DNA of 40,727 nucleotides from Candidatus Nanoarchaeia archaeon (GTDB taxonomy: Archaea; Nanobdellota; Nanobdellia; SCGC-AAA011-G17; JAUYJU01). Below the pieces are notes generated by a model, which worked only from the letters and a program-made list of their open reading frames with translations, ran no database searches and was not told the origin of the DNA. Positions 30,078-40,228 of the stretch are shown one piece after another. Position 1 is the stretch's first letter. Every line of letters starts with the position of its first letter. The DNA lies in the NCBI GenBank assembly GCA_030700155.1, contig JAUYJU010000029.1, positions 1-40,727 on the forward strand, read 5' to 3'. A program made the position numbers and the translations under genes.

Positions 30078-31610
30078 ATGGCTAAAGATGGAAATACACT
30101 ATACCTGGAAATATTGAACGAGATTTCTACTAATTCAGATTTCTATAGAAGTGGAGAGATTAGTGAAAGATTACGATTGATGAATATAGATCCTGGGAAT
30201 ATTGCAAATATAATACCCAATAGTCATCAACATGATGCTCCTACAAAGACTTCTACATCTTATGTATTGGATTTAATAAGTGGGGATCACAGAAGACCTT
30301 TAATTTCTTTGTATGCACAATTTTATTATACAGGGATGATACAGTCTAATACTCCTGGAGTCCCATTAAGACATGAAAAACGTAAAGCTAATTTAGTTTA
30401 TAGGAAAGAACAACTAGATTTTTTGAATAGACTTGGATTGCCAGTGCCACATGCCTTTACAATTGTAAATAGGGATTCTGGTGGTAACTTTGCTACTGCT
30501 TTACTTACAGAATATTGGAGATATGAGGTTCCACATTCATTAAATCTTCTTGCTTTGAATTATAGGCTTGCTCAAATTGAAGAAAGGATGAAGAGAGATC
30601 ATACTTTAGATCATTTTCCATATACCGTACTGAAGAATAAATTAAATGAAGAAAAAAAATTGATTATAAAAATCAAAGATGATATGATAGATTCTACTCT
30701 TGATACTATTAATATGATAGCTTCAATAGCCACACATACACTTTATCATGAGAGAGGTAATACTGCTTTAGATAAAGCTAAAATTTCATTTGATGAAGAC
30801 AAAGCTACAAATGCTTTCTCAGACGTTTATAATTGGTATGCCCTAATGGCTGGAAATGAAAGGCTTTCTATAAAAAATCATAAGGAGAAGATTCGTTCAA
30901 AATTTGCAAGTTCTATGGATAATTTAATAGAGTTTATTAAAGACCCTAGTAAAACAGTATATCTTCAAGGAGATGAGTTCTTGTATCATTTTCAGTATAC
31001 TAAAATGAACGGTAAAGTGTATAGCGGAATTTTCGATTTTGATCGTGCAGGACTTGATAGACTTGAAAAAAGCAAAGCCAAAGTATTACTTTCAGTATTA
31101 TTAGACTATGATTATGATAAACAAAGTGATTTTGTAATTAGATCCAATGAGAGATTGGAAGATATGTTGGCTTATGTCTCTAGTGATGAAAATGAAGAAG
31201 TGCGTAAGAGATTGAATTACATAAAAAATCCTGAAAAATTTATGTTATACTTTGATATTGCAGCAATTTATGAAACAATACGTATGGCTGGAAGAATCGC
31301 TTATGATACTCTAAAACATAAAGAGTTTGTTACTAAGAGAGAAGATTTACTTTTTGATTTTGATAATCAAATTTTAAAAGATATTATGGGAGAAGAATTT
31401 TATACTAATCTCCCAGAAAAAGTACCTTTGAAAATATTTGGAGCAAATAGTTCTATACCTTTACTTAAAGCTGGTTTGGAGACGAGAATTTATAGGATGA
31501 TAGAGGGAAATACTCCCTATGGAAAGGTTCCTGAAAAATCATTAGAAGATTTAGAGATTATACTAGGTTTATTTAGGGGATTTGATTCAAGGCAAACCAC
31601 TTTTATTTAA
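30078..31610 (+). CDS. Putative divergent aminoglycoside-phosphotransferase-like (APH-fold) protein, 510 aa
   Basis: No named family recognised. Features recall an APH/choline-kinase fold: RKEQLDFLNRLGLPVPHAF (about 109-127) looks like the alpha-C region, ALLTEYW (141-147) like the hinge, VYLQGDEFLYHF (294-305) like the HGD catalytic loop, and GIFDFDRAG (317-325) like the metal-binding D-x-D. The catalytic-loop histidine is Q297 and the usual asparagine is H304, while D299, D320 and D322 remain. About 190 extra residues follow. A start signal GGTGG precedes ATG 30078. It follows the AbrB-PhoU gene by 53 bp. The kinase idea is inference from motif spacing. Confidence 0.55.
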   Translation: MAKDGNTLYLEILNEISTNSDFYRSGEISERLRLMNIDPGNIANIIPNSHQHDAPTKTSTSYVLDLISGDHRRPLISLYAQFYYTGMIQSNTPGVPLRHEKRKANLVYRKEQLDFLNRLGLPVPHAFTIVNRDSGGNFATALLTEYWRYEVPHSLNLLALNYRLAQIEERMKRDHTLDHFPYTVLKNKLNEEKKLIIKIKDDMIDSTLDTINMIASIATHTLYHERGNTALDKAKISFDEDKATNAFSDVYNWYALMAGNERLSIKNHKEKIRSKFASSMDNLIEFIKDPSKTVYLQGDEFLYHFQYTKMNGKVYSGIFDFDRAGLDRLEKSKAKVLLSVLLDYDYDKQSDFVIRSNERLEDMLAYVSSDENEEVRKRLNYIKNPEKFMLYFDIAAIYETIRMAGRIAYDTLKHKEFVTKREDLLFDFDNQILKDIMGEEFYTNLPEKVPLKIFGANSSIPLLKAGLETRIYRMIEGNTPYGKVPEKSLEDLEIILGLFRGFDSRQTTFI

Positions 31611-31675
31611 AGTAATCCCTTCCAAAGGTTTAAAAAGCACTTTTTCTTTGTTTATAAAGCTGAGGAGCGCTTAAA

Positions 31676-33391
31676 ATGACTACTAGAAGCCCGATATGCA
31701 CAGTAATTGGTCATATAGACCATGGAAAGACTAGTATTTTGGATAAGATTAGAGGGACTGCTATTGTCAAGGGAGAGGCAGGGGGCATTACTCAGTGTAT
31801 CTCTTCAACTAAAGTTAATTTAGAGACTATAAAGAAAATATGTGGAAAACAACTTGATGCTCTGAAGATTAACATTACTTTACCTGGAATTTTGTTTATT
31901 GATACTCCTGGACACGCTGCTTTTAACAATATGAGAAAACGTGGTGGAAATTTAGCTGATATTGCTATTCTTGTTGTAAATCTTAGTGAAGGAATAAAAG
32001 AACAAACCATAGAATGCATAGAAATTTTAAAACAATATAAAACTCCTTTTATAATTGCTGCGAATAAAGTTGATTTAATTGACGGTTGGAAGGTAACTAA
32101 AGGGGATTCTTTTTCTGAAACGTTAAAAAAACAAAATGAAAGAGTTAAACAAGCTTTGGATAATAAGGTTTATACTTTAGTAGGCAAACTTTCTGAATTT
32201 GGATTAAATTCCGAGAGGATAGACAGAATTGAAGATTTCACAAAACAAATTACAATTATTCCATGTTCTGCTGCAACAGGAGAAGGAATTTCTGAATTGT
32301 TGATGATGTTAGTTGGTCTTGCGCAAAAATTCTTAGAAAAAAACTTAGAGGTTGGTGAACGAGGAAGAGGAACTGTCTTAGAAGTTTCAGAAGAAAAAGG
32401 CGTTGGAACAATGCTTGACGTTATTTTATATGATGGAAAATTAAAAGAAAATGATCAAATTGTTATTGGGGGTTTGGATAAACCAATAGTAACTAAGATT
32501 AAAGGATTATTTGAACCACAGGGAAAATTATTAAAAAATGTTAAGGAAGTTTCTGCAGCAGCTGGTGTAAGGATCTCTGCAATGGGATTAAAAGATGTTG
32601 TTGGTGGAGTGCCCCTTTTAGTTGCTAATGAAAATTTAGAAGAAGCTAAGGCTCAAGTTCAAGAAGAAGTTGAAGAAGTAATTTTAGAAACTGATGACGA
32701 AGGTGTTGTTATTAAAGCAGATACAATAGGAAGTCTTGAGGCATTAATCACTTTATTAAGAGAACAAAATATTAGAATAAGAAAAGCTGGCATTGGAGAC
32801 ATCAATAAAAAAGATATTGCTGAGGCAAAATCTGCAAAAGAACAGCTTGATAGGGCTATACTTGGGTTTAATGTTAATATAGCTGAACATTCTGACGTTA
32901 AAATAATAGTTAATGATGTGGTTTACAGATTAATAGAAGATTTATCTGCCTGGAGAATTGAGGAAGCTAAGAAACTTGAGGCTAAGGAATTAGAAGGATT
33001 GGTAAAACCAGCTAAAATTCAGATATTAAGGGGCTGTATTTTTAGACAGAGTAATCCTGCTGTTGTTGGAATTCAAATATTAGGTGGAACTTTGACAAAT
33101 GGAGCTACTCTGATAAAGCTTGATGGAAGTAAGGTAGATTCTGTTAAGACTATACAGGCTGAAAAGGAGAATTTAGCTGAGGCTGGAAAAGGTAAAGAAG
33201 TGGCTATTTCGTTGCCAAATGTGACAGCTGGAAGGCAAATCCATGAAGGAGATATACTGGTTACAGAGCTTACAGAAGATGATTTTATGACTTTTAAGAA
33301 ATTAAAAAGGTATTTAAAGGGAGATGAAGTTGAGATTTTGAAAGAGATCGCTGAATTGAAACGTAAAACCGATCCTTTGTGGGGAATATAA
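31676..33391 (+). CDS. infB: Translation initiation factor aIF5B
   Basis: GTPase that promotes subunit joining. The G motifs are CTVIGHIDHGKTSIL (G1), FIDTPGHAAFNNMR (G3) and IIAANKVDLIDGW (G4), followed by domain II, domain III (IKADTIGSLEALITLLREQNIRIRKAGIGDI) and the C-terminal domain IV. The 571 aa are typical for archaeal aIF5B, which lacks the long eukaryotic N-terminus. TGAGGAG precedes the ATG, with a TATA-like GGTTTAAAAAGC about 45 bp upstream. First gene of a translation operon. Confidence 0.97.
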   Translation: MTTRSPICTVIGHIDHGKTSILDKIRGTAIVKGEAGGITQCISSTKVNLETIKKICGKQLDALKINITLPGILFIDTPGHAAFNNMRKRGGNLADIAILVVNLSEGIKEQTIECIEILKQYKTPFIIAANKVDLIDGWKVTKGDSFSETLKKQNERVKQALDNKVYTLVGKLSEFGLNSERIDRIEDFTKQITIIPCSAATGEGISELLMMLVGLAQKFLEKNLEVGERGRGTVLEVSEEKGVGTMLDVILYDGKLKENDQIVIGGLDKPIVTKIKGLFEPQGKLLKNVKEVSAAAGVRISAMGLKDVVGGVPLLVANENLEEAKAQVQEEVEEVILETDDEGVVIKADTIGSLEALITLLREQNIRIRKAGIGDINKKDIAEAKSAKEQLDRAILGFNVNIAEHSDVKIIVNDVVYRLIEDLSAWRIEEAKKLEAKELEGLVKPAKIQILRGCIFRQSNPAVVGIQILGGTLTNGATLIKLDGSKVDSVKTIQAEKENLAEAGKGKEVAISLPNVTAGRQIHEGDILVTELTEDDFMTFKKLKRYLKGDEVEILKEIAELKRKTDPLWGI

Positions 33392-34026
33392 TGAGCGATA
33401 ACACTTACAAGTCAATTTATGAAAGCAAAAAAGCGTTAGATAGATTGGACAGAATTGAGGAAAGATTTAATGGAATTTACATAAAAAATCCAATGAAAGC
33501 TTTAATTAAAAATGCTTATTTCACAAGTGTTAGAAGAAGAATAAATGCTCTCTCTACATTAAGAAGCGTGTTAGAAGAAGCACTTAATGAATATAATCTT
33601 AAGGCTGTTGCACAAATGTCACAGATTTTAGAAGAAGTTAAAAGAGATAGAAAAACTAATGAAAAAGAACGTCAAAGCAGATTACCTCGATCAATAGCTA
33701 AGATTTATGAACATTTAAGGACTGAGATTGAGGAGTATAAACTTGGCAAAGTTGCACACATAGTTGAACACTTAGAGAGTTTAGATGATAGGATATCAGA
33801 TGAGATTATGGATGGAAAACCAAGAGAGTCTATTGACTCAGAAATTACTGATTTTATGTTAGTTGCACTTTATGGATTGCCTAAAAGTAATGATGAAGGC
33901 AGAACTTTAAGTTTGAAATTTAGTAATAAATTAGAGCGTTATGATGAAATGTTTATGACCATTTATGAAGCAGAACAACATTATGATTTTATGGGGGGAG
34001 AAGATGGCGAAAGCACAAGAAATTAG
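33391..34026 (+). CDS. Hypothetical helical protein between aIF5B and S6e
   Basis: ATG 33391 overlaps the aIF5B stop (TAATG) and has a GGGG ribosome-binding site, so I use it instead of the track's 33379. The 211 residues are almost entirely charged helix: YESKKALDRLDRIEERF, SVRRRINALSTLRSVLEEAL, YEHLRTEIEEYKLGKVAHIVEHLESLD. No catalytic motif is visible. The position inside a translation operon and the overlap with rps6e (23 bp) point to a ribosome- or translation-linked role, but no family is recognised. Confidence 0.75.
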   Translation: MSDNTYKSIYESKKALDRLDRIEERFNGIYIKNPMKALIKNAYFTSVRRRINALSTLRSVLEEALNEYNLKAVAQMSQILEEVKRDRKTNEKERQSRLPRSIAKIYEHLRTEIEEYKLGKVAHIVEHLESLDDRISDEIMDGKPRESIDSEITDFMLVALYGLPKSNDEGRTLSLKFSNKLERYDEMFMTIYEAEQHYDFMGGEDGESTRN

Positions 34027-34441
34027 ATTGACAATAAGTGATCCTAAATCTGGAAAGAGTTATAAGAAAGTTTTAACAGATCAAGTTTTCTTAAACAGAA
34101 AAATTGGAGATACTATAAATGGAAATATTGTAGGTTTAGATGGTTATGAATTGAAAATCACTGGTGGAAGTGATGATTCTGGTTTCCCATTAAGAGCTGA
34201 AATTGAAGGTGCTGTAAAAAAGAAACCCATCTTTAGAGGAAAAACAACCGGTTTCCATCCTAAAAAGAGAAAACCGCAGCATAAGACTCTCCATCACTAT
34301 CATTTATCAAAAAGAAAGACTGTAAGAGGAAATACAATTGTAGAGGATACAGCTCAAGTTAATTTAAGTGTTGTAAAATCCGGGTCTCAGGCTTTAGAAG
34401 CTGTTTTTGGAGCTCAAGAAAAGCCTGCAGTGGAGCAATGA
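34004..34441 (+). CDS. rps6e: Ribosomal protein S6e (eS6)
   Basis: ATG 34004 follows GGGGGAG; the ORF-track start at 33965 is upstream of that signal. The sequence IRLTISDPKSGKSYKKVLTDQ, GDTINGNIVGLDGYELKITGGSDDSGFPLR and RKTVRGNTIVEDTAQVNL is diagnostic for S6e, a small-subunit protein. At 145 aa it is slightly longer than common archaeal forms. It overlaps the unknown upstream gene by 23 bp. Confidence 0.97.
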   Translation: MAKAQEIRLTISDPKSGKSYKKVLTDQVFLNRKIGDTINGNIVGLDGYELKITGGSDDSGFPLRAEIEGAVKKKPIFRGKTTGFHPKKRKPQHKTLHHYHLSKRKTVRGNTIVEDTAQVNLSVVKSGSQALEAVFGAQEKPAVEQ

Positions 34442-34445
34442 TATC

Positions 34446-35666
34446 GTGGCTGTTAAAGAAAGTTTGCAACCAGAAATTAGTATTGGCATGGTCGGACACA
34501 TTGACCATGGCAAGACAACATTATTAAGTCGTTTATCAGGTAAATGGACAGATACTCATTCTGAAGAAATTAAAAAGGGAATTACCATACGTTTAGGTTA
34601 TGCTGATGCAACTTTTTATAAATGTAAATGCAAAGGTTCTGATGCTTATAGTTCTAAGCCTAAGTGTGATAAATGTAATAGTGAAGGAAAAATTCTTAGA
34701 AAAGTTAGTTTTGTAGATTCTCCTGGACATGAAACTTTAATGGCTACTATGTTATCAGGTGCAGCTATTATGGATGCTGCTATTTTATTGGTTGCAGCAA
34801 ATGAAGAATGTCCGCAACCTCAAACACAAGAACACCTTATGGCTTTAGATATTGTTGGGATTAAAAATATCATAATTATACAGAATAAAATAGATTTGAT
34901 TACTGAAGAGCAAGCAAAGAAAAATTATGAACAGATTAAATCTTTTGTAAAAGGAAGTGTAGCTGAGAATGCCCCCATAATTCCAATAAGCGCACAACAT
35001 AATGTAAATCTTGGAGCTGTTATAGAAGCTATTGAAGAGAATTTTAAAACCCCTAAAAGAGATAAAACTAAATTACCTATAATGTTTGTTGCAAGAACCT
35101 TTGATGTTAATTTACCTGGAAGTGAAATTTCTAAATTAGTTGGTGGAGTTTTAGGTGGAAGCTTAAAACAAGGAGTTTTAAAAGTTGGAGATAAGATTGA
35201 GATAAGACCTGGAAGAGAAGCTAGTCAAGGTAAGTGGGAACCTGTTGAAACTGAAATTGCAGCCATTGTAACTGGAGGAGTTTCTGTTAAGGAAGCAGGT
35301 CCTGGTGGTTCTGTTGCTATTCAAACTAGATTAGATCCGTTTTATGTTAAGGGAGATTCATTAACTGGTTCTGTTGCTGGTTTGCCTGATAAATTACCTC
35401 AAGTTTGGTACGAATTTAGTATTAAACCAACTTTGTTGAAGAGAATTGTTGATACTGAAGATGAGATTAAGCCTATTGTTAAAGGAGAGGTTTTAATGTT
35501 GAATATTAATTCTGCAACCACTGTCGGTATTGTGAAAGAAACTAGAAAAGATAAAGTAACTTGTATTTTGAAGATTCCAGTTTGTGCTTCTAAAGAAGAT
35601 AGAATTGCAATTTCCAGAAGGTTTGGAACAAGATGGAAATTAATTGGCGTGGGGAATATAATTTAA
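34446..35666 (+). CDS. eif2g: Translation initiation factor aIF2 gamma
   Basis: GTG 34446 is chosen because it gives the usual N-terminus (MAVKESLQPEISIGMVGHIDHGKTT) with GGAG about 10 nt upstream; the track start lies inside rps6e. G1 is GHIDHGKTTL, G3 DSPGHETLM, G4 QNKID. The archaeal zinc knuckle is complete (CKCKGSDAYSSKPKCDKC). With alpha and beta subunits it brings Met-tRNAi to the ribosome. The 406 aa are normal. The C-terminal domains II and III are intact. Confidence 0.97.
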   Translation: MAVKESLQPEISIGMVGHIDHGKTTLLSRLSGKWTDTHSEEIKKGITIRLGYADATFYKCKCKGSDAYSSKPKCDKCNSEGKILRKVSFVDSPGHETLMATMLSGAAIMDAAILLVAANEECPQPQTQEHLMALDIVGIKNIIIIQNKIDLITEEQAKKNYEQIKSFVKGSVAENAPIIPISAQHNVNLGAVIEAIEENFKTPKRDKTKLPIMFVARTFDVNLPGSEISKLVGGVLGGSLKQGVLKVGDKIEIRPGREASQGKWEPVETEIAAIVTGGVSVKEAGPGGSVAIQTRLDPFYVKGDSLTGSVAGLPDKLPQVWYEFSIKPTLLKRIVDTEDEIKPIVKGEVLMLNINSATTVGIVKETRKDKVTCILKIPVCASKEDRIAISRRFGTRWKLIGVGNII

Positions 35667-35667
35667 A

Positions 35668-36528
35668 ATGAAATATTTAATAGTTGGTGACTTGCACGGA
35701 AATAAACCGAATATTTATTTTGATGGCTTTGATGCAATAATTGCTCCAGGAGACTTTTGTTCTGATGCTACAAGAAAAGATATGTTTGAAGCGTTAAGAC
35801 AAAATTTACAAAACCCAGGTTCTAAAGTTAATTGGTATGATTTTGTTGGAAAAACAAAAGCAAGACAAATGGTTTTAAAATCGATAGCTGATGGAAGGAA
35901 AATATTAGAGTTTTTGAATTCATTTGATGTTCCGGTTTATATGGTGCCTGGAAATTGGGAATGGATAGGTGAAAAAGATAGTGATTGGGATTTTTTAAGA
36001 AAAGATCGTTATACTCCCATGATTGAGGGTTTGGAAAACGTGGTTGATGTCCATCATAGAATTGTTGATGCAGGTGAACATCAGATAATAGGGCATGGAA
36101 TCACCTCTGGACCAGAATTTCCACAGCATAAAGAGGAACTTGAAAGATTAAAGAAAGACCCTAAAAAATTCAAACAAAAGAAAGCAGATTATGAACGACA
36201 AATGAAGAAAGTTGATTCTTTATTTAGAAGAGCTAGAAAGCCAGTAATATTTATGCCGCATAATGTGCCTTTCAATACACCAATAGATAAGATTACAAAT
36301 AAAGACTCTCCAAGGTAGGGGTATCACTTTGGATCTGTTGTTGCTAGAAACATGATAGAGAAACATCAACCTTTGGTTTGCGTTGGCGGACATATGCATG
36401 AACATTTCAGAAAATGTAAAATTGGAAGAACAACTGCAATCAATGCAGGATTTGGATCGTTTGTTAATGTTTGGATGGAGATTTTAGAAGATAAAATAAA
36501 GAAAATTGAGTTCTATAGAGGAAATTAA
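35668..36528 (+). pseudogene. Metallophosphoesterase interrupted by an in-frame TAG codon
   Basis: The frame opens MKYLIVGDLHGNKPN (D8, H10), with IIAPGDFCSD, MVPGNWEW and MPHNVPFNT as later blocks. TAG occurs at 36316-36318 (codon 217), yet the same frame continues for 69 codons as GYHFGSVVARNMIEK, LVCVGGHMHEHF (the essential final metal-binding block) and GRTTAINAGFGSF, ending at TAA 36528. So a 286-residue protein is interrupted by one codon with no frame change. The cause may be a nonsense mutation, a read error, or readthrough. TAG ends many other genes here. It follows aIF2gamma by 1 nt. Confidence 0.85.
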
Positions 36529-39500
36529 TTATTCTTTAGCTACTTTAGCAACATTAGTAACTTTATCTGATTCTTTTGTTTTCATTATAGTAACACCTTG
36601 AGTGTTTCTTCCGATTGTAGAAATATTGTTTGCAGGTATACGAATTATGATTCCTTTTTCTGTGATTAACATTATTTCATCGTCATCTCTTACTGTTTTT
36701 ATATCAACAACTTTTCCATTTCTTTCTGTTGTTTGAATATTGATAACTCCTTTTCCACCACGTCTAATTAATCTGTATTCTTCTATTTGAGTTCTTTTAC
36801 CGTACCCATTTTCAGTAATTGTAAGTAAGGTTGTTCCATCAGGAGCATAGTCCATACCCACTAATTCATCGTTGTCTTCTAAAGTAACTCCACGAACTCC
36901 TGCAGCAGATCTTCCCATGGGTCTTACGTCTGATTCGTGGAATTTAACTGCTTGACCATTTTTAGTTCCTAAAACCATTACTTGATTTTCATCTGTCAGT
37001 TTAGTTGCAACTAGTTCATCTTTTTCTCTTAAAGTAATAGCTATTATTCCACCTTGTCTTGGTCTCATGAAATCCTGAATAGGGGATTTCTTTAATACCC
37101 CGTGTTTAGTTGCAAATAAAATATAATACCCTTCTTTATATTCTTTAATTGGAAGAATTTCATTGATTCTTTCATTTTCTTCTAACCTTAGTAAATTAAC
37201 AATAGCTTTTCCTTTTGCTTGTCTTGATCCTGCTGGAATTTCATAAGCTTTAAGCCAGTGAACTTTTCCTTTATTGGTGAAAAATAATAATTGTGCTTTA
37301 TTGGAAGTGCTGAATATTTGCTCTACAAAATCTTCTTCTTTAGTTTCTGTTCCTATAATTCCTGCGCCACCACGTCTTTGCTGTTTGTAAGTGTCTAGAG
37401 GAACCTGTTTTATATAACCTGTATGAGTTATAGTTATAACAATATTTTCTTCTTTGATTAATTCTTCTTGTTCTATAGAACCCTCTTCTTCAATTATTTG
37501 TGTTTTTCTTGCATCTCCATATTTATTTTTTATTTCTGATAATTCTTCTTTCATGATACTATAAATTCTTGGTTCTGAAGAAAGAATATCTTTTGAATTG
37601 GCAATGAATTTAATTAATTCATCATATTCCTGCAGTAATTTAATTGTTTCAAGAGAAGTTAATCTTTGTAATTTCATGTCTAGAATAGCTTTGGCTTGTA
37701 TTTCTGAAATTGTCAATAATTGCATTAAACCTTGTTTAGCTACATCTGGATTTTCTGCTTTTTTAACTAAAGCCACAACGTTATCAATATTCTCAAGAGC
37801 TACTTTTAATCCTTGAACTACATGAGTACGTTCTTCTGCTTTTTGCAAATCAAATTGCGTTCTTCTTGTGATTACTTCTTTTCTATGGAATATAAAATGT
37901 TGAATTAATTCTTTTAGATTTAAAACCTTAGGCTCTCCATCAACTAGAGCAAGCATAATTATTCCAAAAGTCTCTCTTAATTGAGTATGTTTGAATAATT
38001 GATTAAGAGTTATGTTAGGATCTGCTGATTTTTTTAGATCTATTACTATCCTGATACCTTGACTGTTAGATTCATCTCTTAAATCTGAGATGCCTTCTAT
38101 TTTTTTATCACGGACTAAATCTGCTATTGTTTCTAGTAAAGTAGCTTTGTTAACCTGATAAGGAATTTCCGTTACTATAATTTTGTTGCCTTCTATTTCT
38201 GCTTTTGATTTAATTATTACTTTTCCACGGCCTGTTTTGTAAGCATTAATTATTCCAGATCTTCCGGCTATGAAAGCTGAGGTTGGAAAATCAGGACCTT
38301 GTACAAAATTAATTAACTCATCAATATCAATTTGAGGATTATCAATTGTAGCAAGTGTAGCATTAATTACCTCTGTGATATTATGCGGCGGAATATTTGT
38401 TGCCATTCCAACTGCTATGCCTGCACTTCCATTAATCAAAAGATTAGGAATTCTTGCTGGCAATACTAAAGGTTCTTCTAAACTTCCATCAAAATTAAGG
38501 GCAAAATTAACTGTGTTCTTTTCTATATCGACTAACATCTCTTCTGCTATCTTTGAAAGTTTTGCTTCTGTATTATGATTGACAAATCCGTTTGCAATAA
38601 AAGAGTGGCAGGGACTGTCTACTTTGATAGAATATACCGCCTCTTTTTGATTTAGTTTTTCTATGCTTTTAACCTTATTAAAAAAGTACCTATGTTTCAA
38701 GAGCCAGTTAATGATATTTTGATCTGTTGTTTTCAATACCTTAATCAGTTTAGAATAATTTTTTTCTAAATTGTTGTATCGATCAAAATTATTTTTAATA
38801 ATAAATTGAGAAGGATAGTTTTTCCTAAGATATGCGCTAAGGTAGGGAATATAATCAATTCTGCTCATGCGGTCTTGGTTTATTGTTTTTGCTAAAGTAA
38901 GAATATTGTTTTTCCTTGCCGAGAAAAATCCTATTTTTTCTCTAAAAAGATTGATGTTGTAAGCTCCTGGGATTATAAGGCGATAGCAATTGCTTCTTTT
39001 ATCTCTGCTAGGTGCGCTGGTCACGATTCCAAAGTTCAGCAGTAAAATTTTGAGCTGATGAAGAAGTTTCTTACTTTTAGAGTCATACGTTAGTTGAATT
39101 GATTTTCCACTATGTCTTTTATCAGTAACATATTGGACTGATCCGTCTCCTTCATAGAGGGCCCTAAGAAATTGCCTGATAGTTTCCTTGGTAGAGGTAA
39201 AAATAATATGAGGAACTTCCTTTTCATGAGCTTTAGAAGATTTTAATCCAATATTCTTCAAGAATCGCACTGCTTTTTGGTGATATAACTCCAGTTCTCT
39301 GCAATCACCTGCGATGTCCCTTTCATATAATGTGACCTCAGGAAAATTTCGAAGGATTGCTTTCTTTACAGCCTTGTAAAAAACCATGTCCTTATTGTTG
39401 AAGATGATCTTCTTTTGGTGGAAACTTCCTTCTGAAACTAAAGCACCAAGTAGGAAGCCGAGCTGAGAATTCATCGTTGAAGGAAAAGTAATTATTTTTT

Positions 39501-40227
39501 CACGTGGCAAATGGGATGGATAATAATCTTTCAGAGAAGGTGTTCTTGTGTTAAATAGAGCAAAATTTCTATTTAGCAGCACATAATCTTCAGTTGTAAT
39601 CTCGGCTAATAATTTCCAGCGAATGGATGGGATTCCAAATTCATTAACAATCCAACAAAGAATCGGGTGATTAGAAGTTCCTTTTAATGTATACCCTTGT
39701 TCTGTAATAAGTTCAAAAATAGGGTGTTTTCCAGAATTGAAAAACCTTCTTGCTTTCTTCTTTTTTCCATTGTAATTGAGTATTGTTAAATTTATTTTTT
39801 CTTCTATTTTAGTAGAAAGACACCTTATTGGGATTAGGCCTTTATCAGTTAGTATTAACGTATCTCCTGTTACGCAATAACGCATTGCTGCTGCTGAATC
39901 CCCGTCAATTGAACCCCAGTTGCCTTGTCCATGTACTAATGGATAACGTAATGAGAATTCTTGCGCCATCCTTACAATGGATTCATAAGCTGCAGTGTCA
40001 CCATGGGGATGAAACTTACCTAAAATCTCTCCCACTATTCTTGCTGATTTTTTAAAAGGTTTATCTGAAGTAGCTCCGATTTCTTTCATAGCAAATAGCG
40101 CTCTTCTATGTACTGGTTTTAGACCGTCTTTAACATTTGGCAAGGCTCTAGAAGTGATAACAGACATAGCATAATCTATGTATGCTTCTTTCATTTCTTG
40201 TTCAATTAGTTTATCGTTAACTACCAT
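36529..40227 (-). CDS. gyrA: DNA gyrase subunit A containing an intein
   Basis: The 1232-residue precursor is 797 residues of GyrA plus a 435-residue intein. The N-terminal winged helix ([22 protein letters not shown]), the active-site Y117 in SAAAMRY, and after the intein [12 protein letters not shown] and [16 protein letters not shown] form the breakage-reunion domain. The C-terminal beta-propeller carries [10 protein letters not shown], a GyrA-box form that distinguishes gyrase from topoisomerase IV. It introduces negative supercoils with GyrB. ATG 40227 is 1 nt after the gyrB stop. Gyrase in archaea came from bacteria. Confidence 0.97.
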   Translation of the reverse strand: MVVNDKLIEQEMKEAYIDYAMSVITSRALPNVKDGLKPVHRRALFAMKEIGATSDKPFKKSARIVGEILGKFHPHGDTAAYESIVRMAQEFSLRYPLVHGQGNWGSIDGDSAAAMRYCVTGDTLILTDKGLIPIRCLSTKIEEKINLTILNYNGKKKKARRFFNSGKHPIFELITEQGYTLKGTSNHPILCWIVNEFGIPSIRWKLLAEITTEDYVLLNRNFALFNTRTPSLKDYYPSHLPREKIITFPSTMNSQLGFLLGALVSEGSFHQKKIIFNNKDMVFYKAVKKAILRNFPEVTLYERDIAGDCRELELYHQKAVRFLKNIGLKSSKAHEKEVPHIIFTSTKETIRQFLRALYEGDGSVQYVTDKRHSGKSIQLTYDSKSKKLLHQLKILLLNFGIVTSAPSRDKRSNCYRLIIPGAYNINLFREKIGFFSARKNNILTLAKTINQDRMSRIDYIPYLSAYLRKNYPSQFIIKNNFDRYNNLEKNYSKLIKVLKTTDQNIINWLLKHRYFFNKVKSIEKLNQKEAVYSIKVDSPCHSFIANGFVNHNTEAKLSKIAEEMLVDIEKNTVNFALNFDGSLEEPLVLPARIPNLLINGSAGIAVGMATNIPPHNITEVINATLATIDNPQIDIDELINFVQGPDFPTSAFIAGRSGIINAYKTGRGKVIIKSKAEIEGNKIIVTEIPYQVNKATLLETIADLVRDKKIEGISDLRDESNSQGIRIVIDLKKSADPNITLNQLFKHTQLRETFGIIMLALVDGEPKVLNLKELIQHFIFHRKEVITRRTQFDLQKAEERTHVVQGLKVALENIDNVVALVKKAENPDVAKQGLMQLLTISEIQAKAILDMKLQRLTSLETIKLLQEYDELIKFIANSKDILSSEPRIYSIMKEELSEIKNKYGDARKTQIIEEEGSIEQEELIKEENIVITITHTGYIKQVPLDTYKQQRRGGAGIIGTETKEEDFVEQIFSTSNKAQLLFFTNKGKVHWLKAYEIPAGSRQAKGKAIVNLLRLEENERINEILPIKEYKEGYYILFATKHGVLKKSPIQDFMRPRQGGIIAITLREKDELVATKLTDENQVMVLGTKNGQAVKFHESDVRPMGRSAAGVRGVTLEDNDELVGMDYAPDGTTLLTITENGYGKRTQIEEYRLIRRGGKGVINIQTTERNGKVVDIKTVRDDDEIMLITEKGIIIRIPANNISTIGRNTQGVTIMKTKESDKVTNVAKVAKE
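38572..39876 (-). other. GyrA intein with LAGLIDADG homing endonuclease
   Basis: The intein occupies GyrA residues 118-552, from C118 ([10 protein letters not shown], block A) to N552 ([12 protein letters not shown], block G), with T553 as the first C-extein residue. Block B is TSNHP (184-188). Two LAGLIDADG helices are [10 protein letters not shown] (259-268) and [11 protein letters not shown] (353-363), each with an acidic residue at the catalytic place, so the endonuclease may be active. It sits right after catalytic Y117, the same site as mycobacterial GyrA inteins. Splicing residues all look intact. Confidence 0.95.
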
Positions 40228-40228
40228 T

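Noticed and set aside
33965-34446. Upstream starts of rps6e (33965) and aIF2gamma (34407) from the ORF track
   Set aside because: They extend into preceding genes and ignore the Shine-Dalgarno sequences before ATG 34004 and GTG 34446; family N-termini match the later starts.
36316-36318. Genome-wide reassignment of TAG to pyrrolysine
   Set aside because: TAG is the natural stop of several intact genes in the window (for example gltX, hsp20 and the AbrB-PhoU gene), so wholesale recoding does not fit; only local readthrough or mutation remains.
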